In this document: positions 1-5,082 of the stretch, piece by piece | How the letters are laid out: each line of letters begins with the position of its first letter | How positions within the stretch are numbered: position 1 is the stretch's first letter | Assembly (NCBI GenBank): GCA_026985515.1 | Contig: JALSQH010000199.1 | Span: 1 to 5,082 of the forward strand | Origin: a bacterium | GTDB taxonomy: Bacteria; JALSQH01 | Direction of reading: 5' to 3' | DNA: 5,082 nt | Notes under the pieces: model-generated | What the model saw: the letters and a program-made list of their open reading frames with translations, nothing else | Told to the model about the DNA's origin: nothing | Database searches by the model: none | Position numbers and translations under genes: made by a program

Positions 1-651
1 TTTTCTCTTCTGTTCCAGTACTACATTTTCTCCCTCACCGGCTTCAGGAGCCTCTTTTTCTCACTTTTTTTTGTTTTGTTCCTGGCTATTGGGGTTAAAT
101 ATGCTGGTAAGGGTTTTCACATTTTCCTCGCATATGTTTTGAACCTGTGGCTTCTTCTTGTGATTCTGGTTAACATGTTTCTGCCATCCAGGGGAATCCC
201 GGTTGCTTCAACTGGTGTAAGGAGACCCTTTTTTCTACCTGCTCTTGTGGGAAATTATTACTGGGACTTTTTCAGTGAGCATACTCGGGATCATTTCAGC
301 AGAAATTTTCCCTTCAAGTTTTTCTTCGCTCCTGAATATGAAGAACCTATACCCTATGTGATAGGGGAAAAATTTTTCCACAGCAGGGTACATGCCAACG
401 CAAATTTCATTGCCGACACCTTTGCAAATACAGGTTATACAGGTGTGGTTGTTGTGTGGCTTATTTTTCTATTTCTGCTAAAATTTCTCGATGATTTCTC
501 AACAGGAAAATCACTTTTACTCCTCACAGGGCTAACGGGTATGTCAGCTTTCAGTCTTACAAATTTGTCTCTAGTCACGGTGATGATGACGCATGGATTT
601 CTGTTAGCAATTTTTTTGATACTTATTCACCCGGAGAGAAACGATGCATAA
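1..651 (+). CDS. Wzy-like oligosaccharide repeat-unit polymerase, C-terminal part (5' end outside window)
   Basis: The reading frame is open from base 1, so the true start lies upstream and 216 residues are visible. An internal TTG at 76 could be mistaken for a start, but the codons before it already encode a hydrophobic helix. Membrane segments are seen at about residues 14-32, 39-61, 147-153 onward, 160-180 and 188-205. Between the second and third lies a long polar loop (62-135) containing an Arg-rich stretch, an NYYWDFFSEH segment and the motif HANANFIADTFANTGYTG at 131-148. A large extracytoplasmic loop ending in an N-x-N...ADxxANxG-type motif is typical of polymerases that join lipid-linked repeat units in the periplasm or outside the membrane. 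The gene overlaps the downstream glycosyltransferase by 8 bp, so they are probably co-transcribed. Polymerase, rather than ligase or another polytopic polysaccharide protein, is a family-level inference; the N-terminal half is needed to settle it. Confidence 0.72.
   Translation, partial: FSLLFQYYIFSLTGFRSLFFSLFFVLFLAIGVKYAGKGFHIFLAYVLNLWLLLVILVNMFLPSRGIPVASTGVRRPFFLPALVGNYYWDFFSEHTRDHFSRNFPFKFFFAPEYEEPIPYVIGEKFFHSRVHANANFIADTFANTGYTGVVVVWLIFLFLLKFLDDFSTGKSLLLLTGLTGMSAFSLTNLSLVTVMMTHGFLLAIFLILIHPERNDA
633..639 (+). promoter_or_regulatory. Shine-Dalgarno site of the GT4 gene at 644
   Basis: GGAGAGA lies with its GGAG core 7 nt before the ATG at 644, inside the last codons of the upstream polymerase gene. 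It supports the ATG at 644 as the start. It contrasts with the genes starting at 3006 and 3088, which lack a comparable site. Confidence 0.75.
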
Positions 652-1744
652 GGTGTGTCATATTTCCAGTGTTCATTCCACTTTTGACATAAGAATATTC
701 AGAAAGGAATGCAGGAGTCTTGCCAGGGCAGGATATGATGTATCACTTGTTGTCCCTGCCGAGAGGGAGATTGTGGTTGATGGTGTGAGAATCATACCAC
801 TTGAGCCACCTGCTTCAAGATTTGAAAGGGTTACCCGCACAGATTTTGAAGCATTTCTGAAGGCTCTGAAAACAGGAGCAGAGCTATTTCACTGTCACGA
901 TCCTGAATTACTTTTAATATGCTATTTGCTTAAGCTTGCGGGGAAAAAAGTAATTTATGATGTTCACGAAGATGTGCCGAGGCAGATCTATTACAAGCGG
1001 TACATTCCTGTAAAATTCAGACCACTGGTATCTTCCTCAATAGAAGTAATTGAATCCTTTTTTGCAAAGAAGTTTGACGCAATTGTAACTGCAACGGCTT
1101 TTATAAAGGAGAGATTTCAGAAAATTACTGACAGGCCAGTTGTGGAGATAACCAATTATCCGCTGGTGAATGAGCTTTTTGAGCCAGTTCCGTGGAGCGA
1201 GAGGCGTCCCGAGATCTGCTATGTGGGTGGAATAACGAGAATAAGGGGAATAGTTGAGCTGGTGAAGAGTCTTGAAAAGGTTGACACTGTTCTGCATCTT
1301 GCAGGAAGGTTTGAAAGTGAGGAACTTTTCAGGGAGGTCTCTTCCCTGCCCGGGTGGAAAAAGGTACGATACTACGGGTTCGTCTCCCGTGAGAAGGTTA
1401 AAGAAATTTTAAGCAGAGTAAAGGTGGGAATGGTCGTCCTTCTGCCTGCTCCCAACCATATCAATTCTCAGCCAAACAAGATGTTTGAATATATGTCAGC
1501 CGGGATTCCTGTAATAGGATCAAATTTTCCTCTATGGAAATCTGTTCTGGAAGATAACAGAGTTGGACTCTGCGTTAATCCTGAGGATCCAGATGAAATA
1601 GCAGAGGCGATAAATTTTCTTCTTACGAATGACGATGTGGCCAGAGAGATGGGAGAGAGAGCCAGAAGACTTATTATTGAGAAGTTTAACTGGGAAAAAG
1701 AGGAGAAGAAACTGCTTCAACTTTACAGAGAATTGCTTGATTAA
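644..1744 (+). CDS. GT4-family glycosyltransferase (GT-B fold)
   Basis: A 366-residue cytoplasmic or membrane-associated glycosyltransferase, probably transferring a sugar from a nucleotide donor to the lipid-linked oligosaccharide. The start is fixed by a good Shine-Dalgarno sequence and by the family-like opening CHISSVHSTFDIRIFRKEC at residues 5-23. The N-terminal acceptor domain carries HCHDPELL (83-90) and YDVHED (105-110), seen in GT4 enzymes of O-antigen loci. The C-terminal donor domain begins near YVGGI (193-197). It holds NKMFEYMSAGIPVIGS (278-293), where E282 corresponds to the second glutamate of the GT4 E-x7-E signature; the first glutamate position is not acidic here (INSQPN). 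The length is normal for the family. The ATG lies inside the end of the polymerase gene, so translation may be coupled. The last bases are shared with the convergent gene's stop. Sugar specificity cannot be read from the sequence. Confidence 0.9.
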   Translation: MHKVCHISSVHSTFDIRIFRKECRSLARAGYDVSLVVPAEREIVVDGVRIIPLEPPASRFERVTRTDFEAFLKALKTGAELFHCHDPELLLICYLLKLAGKKVIYDVHEDVPRQIYYKRYIPVKFRPLVSSSIEVIESFFAKKFDAIVTATAFIKERFQKITDRPVVEITNYPLVNELFEPVPWSERRPEICYVGGITRIRGIVELVKSLEKVDTVLHLAGRFESEELFREVSSLPGWKKVRYYGFVSREKVKEILSRVKVGMVVLLPAPNHINSQPNKMFEYMSAGIPVIGSNFPLWKSVLEDNRVGLCVNPEDPDEIAEAINFLLTNDDVAREMGERARRLIIEKFNWEKEEKKLLQLYRELLD

Positions 1745-1757
1745 TCCAGCAGTTTTT
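1735..1757 (+). terminator. Possible weak intrinsic terminator at the convergent gene ends
   Basis: An imperfect palindrome (GCTTGATTAATCCAGC, 1735-1750, one mismatched pair) is centred on the shared TTAA and followed on the + strand by five T residues at 1753-1757. Pairing can be extended a few A-T or G-T pairs outward. The stem is AT-rich and the symmetry may simply reflect that both genes end in Leu-Leu-Asp-stop, so a terminator role is tentative. No T tract follows on the - strand. Confidence 0.25.
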
Positions 1758-3006
1758 CTATCAGTTTTGAGTACTGTTTCCCTATTTCTCTGTATGTGAA
1801 GTTCTGGAGGAGATATTTATGGCCATTGTGACCCATTTTTTTTCTTTCGTCCGGGTCCATTTTGAATAATTTTTCAAATCCTTCAGCTATTCTTGGTTTG
1901 TCATAATCCTGAATTGTGATTCCTGCACCTGCCCGGGCAACTATGTTGTATTCCTCTTTTACTGGTGCTACAAAAAGTATGGGAAGAGATGCCGCCATGT
2001 AGTCAAAAAGTTTATTGGGACTGCCACCAAGTTCGTAAATCTTTTTGTTGGGCCACCCCGCACATGCCACATCGGACATTTTGAGAATATGGGGTACAAG
2101 AGAAGGCTTCACTCTTCCTGTGAAAAAAACGGGATATGATGGATGAGAATATTTTTTCCTCAGAGATTCAAACAGTGCTCCGTCTCCCACCACGATAAAA
2201 CAGGCTGAATTTATCTTGCTGGAAAAAGTGGCAAATCCTTCAAGGAGAGATTCAATGCCTGTTCCCAGCCCCACAGTCCCTGTGAAAACAAATTTAAAAG
2301 AACATCCTGCAGTCATTGATTCAATCTTTTCAAGCGTTTTTCTATCTTCATCACTTAAGATTTCTCTGGAAGGTTTTTCATATTTTTTTATGACTTCTTC
2401 GGGAAGCCCGTTTGGAATGTAGTTAAACTGTTCCTCTTTTAACCCCTTCTTTTTCATATGCTCTATGGCGCCGGGAATCAGAGAAACAACTGCATCTGAA
2501 TATTTGTAACCAGCTTTTTCAATAATGGAGAATGTTACCACAAGAGGATTCCAGCGGGATGTATTCATAAGTTCAGTCAGGGATAGAGGCCAGATATCCC
2601 TGACTTCAAAAATTACCCTTGGTTTTGTTCTCATGACATGGGAGAGAATGAGTGCCGGGGGAAGAACGAAGAGATGAGGAGATGAGGTAATTATGACATC
2701 TGGTGGAGGAAGTTTCTTCATACCCTCAACTGGATAAAGTGTGGAAAAGATAATCATGTTGACGATTCTTCCCACTCCATTGCCGTGATATTTTGTATTT
2801 CTTATCCATAGAAAAGGAACTCCTTTTTCATCCGCAACCCCATTCTCCGGGAAATTTGTTAAAAGGTGATGGTATGAAGAGGATATTACAAAGGCTTCAT
2901 ATCCCAGCTGCCGTAGGGCACTGGCCAGATAGTATTGTCTGAATTGCATTCCTCTTTCTGGAGTGCCGGCGTAATTGTTGACAATCCAGATAACTTTCTT
3001 TTTCAT
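1741..3006 (-). CDS. GT4-family glycosyltransferase, WbuB/WcaI-like
   Basis: A 421-residue glycosyltransferase encoded opposite to its neighbours. The protein opens directly with the group's signature, WIVNNYAGTPERGMQFRQYY (7-26), which fixes the ATG at 3006. The acceptor domain contains ITSSPH (106-111) and EVRDIWP (134-140). The donor domain contains YIPNG (196-200), FTGTVGLGTGIESL (241-254), VGDG (273-276) and GGSPNKLFDYMAA (327-339). In the last motif D335 stands where classical GT4 enzymes have the second glutamate of E-x7-E; Asp at this position is usual for WbuB-like proteins. S340 replaces the common Gly after DYMAA. WbuB itself is a FucNAc transferase, but that specificity should not be carried over. 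A short hydrophobic stretch near 113-123 may aid membrane association. There is no clear Shine-Dalgarno sequence; a TATAAT lies 8 nt before the ATG. The stop codon is nested with that of the convergent glycosyltransferase. Confidence 0.9.
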   Translation of the reverse strand: MKKKVIWIVNNYAGTPERGMQFRQYYLASALRQLGYEAFVISSSYHHLLTNFPENGVADEKGVPFLWIRNTKYHGNGVGRIVNMIIFSTLYPVEGMKKLPPPDVIITSSPHLFVLPPALILSHVMRTKPRVIFEVRDIWPLSLTELMNTSRWNPLVVTFSIIEKAGYKYSDAVVSLIPGAIEHMKKKGLKEEQFNYIPNGLPEEVIKKYEKPSREILSDEDRKTLEKIESMTAGCSFKFVFTGTVGLGTGIESLLEGFATFSSKINSACFIVVGDGALFESLRKKYSHPSYPVFFTGRVKPSLVPHILKMSDVACAGWPNKKIYELGGSPNKLFDYMAASLPILFVAPVKEEYNIVARAGAGITIQDYDKPRIAEGFEKLFKMDPDERKKMGHNGHKYLLQNFTYREIGKQYSKLIEKLLD

Positions 3007-3014
3007 ACTGGCTC

Positions 3015-3042
3015 ATTATACAGAACAAATTTTTTCCATAAA
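3015..3042 (-). promoter_or_regulatory. Probable promoter of the WbuB-like gene, leaderless or nearly so
   Basis: On the - strand a perfect TATAAT occupies 3020-3015, followed by only 8 nt before the ATG at 3006. A weak -35-like TTTATG lies at 3042-3037 with a 16-bp spacer rich in A and T. Transcription would start at about 3009-3007, leaving almost no leader. Only a GAG at 3014-3012 resembles a Shine-Dalgarno sequence, and it would lie at or upstream of the predicted start point. Confidence 0.5.
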
Positions 3043-3052
3043 GATGGATAAC

Positions 3053-3080
3053 TTGTTTATACTTTCAATACTTTTATAAT
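3053..3080 (+). promoter_or_regulatory. Probable promoter of the phosphoglycosyl transferase fusion gene, leaderless
   Basis: A perfect TATAAT at 3075-3080 is followed by 7 nt and then the ATG at 3088. A weak -35-like TTGTTT at 3053-3058 gives a 16-bp spacer. The predicted transcription start falls on or next to the ATG, and no purine-rich Shine-Dalgarno sequence precedes it, so a leaderless mRNA is the simplest reading. An archaeal-type TATA box (TTTATA, 3056-3061) could also be read here, but the encoded enzyme family is bacterial. Confidence 0.5.
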
Positions 3081-3087
3081 TGATTGC

Positions 3088-5082
3088 ATGGAGATAAGCA
3101 AAGAGGAACTTGAGATAATTGAGAAAAGATTGAATTCACCCTATGTCAGATATTTCAAGAGAATCTTTGATATTACAGCTTCTCTCCTTGCTCTGATTCT
3201 TCTCTCACCTGTCTTTCTGGTGATTGCTGTCATTATTAAAATCACATCTCCCGGACCGGTTATTTTCAAACAGGAGAGGGTTGGCAGGAATTTTAAAAAG
3301 TTTACCCTTTACAAATTCAGAAGCATGAGGGTTGGAAGTGAGAGAAATGGAGCCGGGGTAACCTTTGCAGGTGATCCAAGGATTACAGGCATAGGTTCTT
3401 TCCTCAGGAAGACCAAGCTTGATGAACTGCCCCAGTTTTTCAATGTACTTAAGGGTGACATGAGCCTGGTGGGGCCAAGGGCTGTACTGGAAAAGTTTGT
3501 TATTCCTTTTAAAGATGATTATGAAATTATTCTCAGGGTGAGACCCGGTCTCACTGATTATGCAACCCTTTACTACACGGAGGAGGAAGAACTGCTGAAG
3601 GGCAAGGGATCAACACCTGAAGAGATTGAGGATTACTATATCAGACATATCCATTCTGAAAAGGTGAGGTTCTACTACAGGTATTTGAAGGAAATCTCCT
3701 TTTCCACAGACCTCAAAATTCTTTTCCTGACCGCTCTAAAACTCTTTCGCGGTATCTGGAACAGAATTATCAAGGCGGGAAAGGAGAAGGTTCTTTACCT
3801 TATTGGAGATCTTACAGTTCTGACTGTTGCATACATTGTAACATTTTACCTGAGGTTTGATTTTCACATTCCCCACAAGCACTTTGTGAATATGTGGAAG
3901 GGACTTGCTTTTTTTGTTCCGTCTGGAGTGCTTTCCTTTCTTCTGTTCAGGATTTACCGTATTGGCTGGAAGGCTTCCTCCATCAATCTGATTGAGCTAA
4001 TAAAGGCGGTTGGCCTGACCTTTCTGCTTTTTGGTCTTGCTGTACTCAGCTTGAGGCATAATTTTTTTTCAAGTTTTCCCAGATCCATAATTTTCCTTGC
4101 CCCAATAACAGGACTTGCATTCATAAAGGGTTACAGGGTAATAATAGACCAGTTCAGAGATTTTTCCCGTGGAGGTACAAGGACGATCCTCACAGGTGAT
4201 GCGGAGAAAGAGGAGTTTGAAAGGGTGATTACAGCTTTTGAAAAAATTAGCGATTTCTTCGATATTGTAGGAATTCTCTCCCGTTCTGAAGATGATGTTG
4301 GAAAGAGTTTCGAGAACAGAAAAGTTATAGGGACATTTGAGGACATATTTAATGTCGTTGAGAGGGAGGCTATAAATTCAATTTTCATTCTGCCATCCAG
4401 GGAGACCACAATCAAAGGAGAATCTTTTCTGAGGGTGAGGGAGATAACCGGGAAGAATCTTTTCACCTTTGATCCTCTTTACTACCGGCTTTTTTTCCCT
4501 GATAATTTGCAGAGCTGGATTGAACCATTGGATTTTGAATTTCTCTTCCGGAGGTTGATTTACAACAAAGAATTTGACGAGAAATTAAAGGAGAAAATTG
4601 GGGGTAAAAAGGTCCTGATTTATGGAGGTGATTCTGCCTCATTTTTAGGAACTCTCCTTTTTCATCTGCTTCTCCTTGGCAGTAAAAGGGTGGATATTGT
4701 TGCAACTGACCCCTTTGAAGCATGGGAGCTTGACAGATTATTTAAGAATCGGTGTGTCAACTGCAGGAGTGAGGTGAAATTTCATGTCAGTGCTAAATCT
4801 GTTTGTGGGGAGGAAGTGACTGCTCTGTATAGAGAGGTTCGCCCTGATTATGTTTTTTATCTGGATACATTTAGAGAGAGTGAAATTACACAATTTGTAT
4901 CTGCTGATGATCTGATAAGGAGAAATGTTCTTTTCCCCTTTAAACTTGCTGATGCGATGAATAATAATTCACCTTTTATTTACCTGTCAGGTGGAGTATC
5001 ATCTTTTGCCCGTGATGTGGGTGTTACTCTCAGAATCGCTGAATCTTTGTTGAGAAGATATAAGAATGTCTATCTTCTCAGA
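3088..5082 (+). CDS. Monotopic phosphoglycosyl transferase fused to a FlaA1/CapD-like membrane SDR protein with degenerate motifs (3' end outside window)
   Basis: One frame runs 665 codons to the right edge without a stop. An in-frame TAA at 3049 and no better upstream start support ATG 3088. Residues 1-225 are a bacterial sugar transferase (PglC/WcaJ type), which moves sugar-1-phosphate from a nucleotide sugar to polyprenyl phosphate. It shows KRIFD (24-28), a re-entrant hydrophobic helix with the Ser40-Pro41 break, GPVIFKQERVG (56-66), YKFRSM (75-80), the catalytic Asp112-Glu113 in KLDELPQ, GDMSLVGPR (123-131) and RPGLTD (152-157). Four membrane helices follow (about 235-255, 272-289, 301-322, 330-347), with the family-like D241 and LRFD (255-258). 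Then come a CoA-binding-like Rossmann domain (364-450) and an SDR domain from 506, cut by the window edge. Full FlaA1/WbpM proteins are about 600 residues, so some 150-200 residues are probably missing. In the SDR part the NAD-binding and catalytic motifs are not conserved. The transferase role is strong; the role of the C-terminal part is unknown. Confidence 0.9.
   Translation, partial: MEISKEELEIIEKRLNSPYVRYFKRIFDITASLLALILLSPVFLVIAVIIKITSPGPVIFKQERVGRNFKKFTLYKFRSMRVGSERNGAGVTFAGDPRITGIGSFLRKTKLDELPQFFNVLKGDMSLVGPRAVLEKFVIPFKDDYEIILRVRPGLTDYATLYYTEEEELLKGKGSTPEEIEDYYIRHIHSEKVRFYYRYLKEISFSTDLKILFLTALKLFRGIWNRIIKAGKEKVLYLIGDLTVLTVAYIVTFYLRFDFHIPHKHFVNMWKGLAFFVPSGVLSFLLFRIYRIGWKASSINLIELIKAVGLTFLLFGLAVLSLRHNFFSSFPRSIIFLAPITGLAFIKGYRVIIDQFRDFSRGGTRTILTGDAEKEEFERVITAFEKISDFFDIVGILSRSEDDVGKSFENRKVIGTFEDIFNVVEREAINSIFILPSRETTIKGESFLRVREITGKNLFTFDPLYYRLFFPDNLQSWIEPLDFEFLFRRLIYNKEFDEKLKEKIGGKKVLIYGGDSASFLGTLLFHLLLLGSKRVDIVATDPFEAWELDRLFKNRCVNCRSEVKFHVSAKSVCGEEVTALYREVRPDYVFYLDTFRESEITQFVSADDLIRRNVLFPFKLADAMNNNSPFIYLSGGVSSFARDVGVTLRIAESLLRRYKNVYLLR

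Noticed and set aside
76-78. TTG at 76 as the start of the first gene
   Set aside because: The same frame is open to base 1 and already encodes a membrane helix, and no Shine-Dalgarno sequence precedes the TTG.
181-193. 13-base identity between 181-193 and 4390-4402 (CTGCCATCCAGGG)
   Set aside because: Both copies encode Leu-Pro-Ser-Arg in frame in unrelated proteins. There is no flanking similarity and no sign of an insertion or attachment site, so chance plus shared codon use explains it.
1037-1297. Open frame on the - strand inside the first GT4 gene
   Set aside because: It lies wholly within a well-supported + strand glycosyltransferase, has no ribosome binding site or recognisable motif, and looks like a chance antisense frame.
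1532-1720. Short - strand open frame near the end of the first GT4 gene
   Set aside because: It is antisense to the conserved donor-domain region and is low-complexity in composition; no family resemblance was seen.
2216-2422. Short + strand open frame inside the WbuB-like gene
   Set aside because: It overlaps conserved coding sequence on the opposite strand and has no supporting signal.
3024-3057. Small inverted repeat AACAA/TTGTT in the divergent promoter region as a possible operator
   Set aside because: The arms are only 5 bp in AT-rich DNA with a 24-bp gap, which is expected by chance. No repressor gene is in view.
3056-3061. Archaeal-type TATA box upstream of the fusion gene
   Set aside because: The position would suit an archaeal promoter, but there is no clear BRE and no matching element for the gene on the other strand, and monotopic phosphoglycosyl transferases are essentially bacterial. 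The bacterial TATAAT reading fits both genes.
4131-4723. Two consecutive - strand open frames opposite the fusion gene
   Set aside because: The + strand carries an uninterrupted frame with clear domain similarity through this stretch; the - strand products are Ser/Gln-rich without known motifs.

Overview
The window is part of a bacterial surface-polysaccharide (O-antigen, capsule or exopolysaccharide) biosynthesis locus. It holds four protein genes packed almost without gaps; the first and last run off the edges. No tRNA, rRNA, mobile element, CRISPR array or long repeat was seen. The DNA is moderately AT-rich. Arginine is written mainly as AGA/AGG and ATA is common for isoleucine, a pattern frequent in thermophilic or deep-branching bacteria. 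The monotopic phosphoglycosyl transferase domain points to Bacteria rather than Archaea. I cannot name the phylum.

Layout: (1) 1-651 (+), the C-terminal part of a multi-pass membrane protein resembling oligosaccharide repeat-unit (Wzy-type) polymerases. (2) 644-1744 (+), a GT4-type glycosyltransferase overlapping gene 1 by 8 bp. (3) 1741-3006 (-), a second GT4-type glycosyltransferase of the WbuB/WcaI-like group, convergent with gene 2 so that both TAA stops share one TTAA. (4) 3007-3087, an 81-bp divergent promoter region. (5) 3088 to the right edge (+), one uninterrupted 665-codon frame. It encodes a small phosphoglycosyl transferase joined to a four-helix membrane segment, a Rossmann domain and the start of a FlaA1/CapD/WbpM-like SDR domain.

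Working together (inference): the gene 4 phosphoglycosyl transferase domain would place the first sugar-1-phosphate on the polyprenyl carrier. The two GT4 enzymes would extend the lipid-linked oligosaccharide on the cytoplasmic face. After flipping by a transporter not in this window, the polymerase would join repeat units.

The most unusual points are in gene 4 and its upstream region. The C-terminal SDR-like domain keeps the family's layout but appears to have lost the glycine-rich NAD(P)-binding motif and the catalytic motifs, so it looks like a pseudoenzyme fused to a membrane-bound initiating transferase. Genes 3 and 4 each have a perfect TATAAT only 8 and 7 nt before their ATG and no clear Shine-Dalgarno sequence, which suggests leaderless transcripts, whereas the internal gene 2 has a good Shine-Dalgarno sequence.
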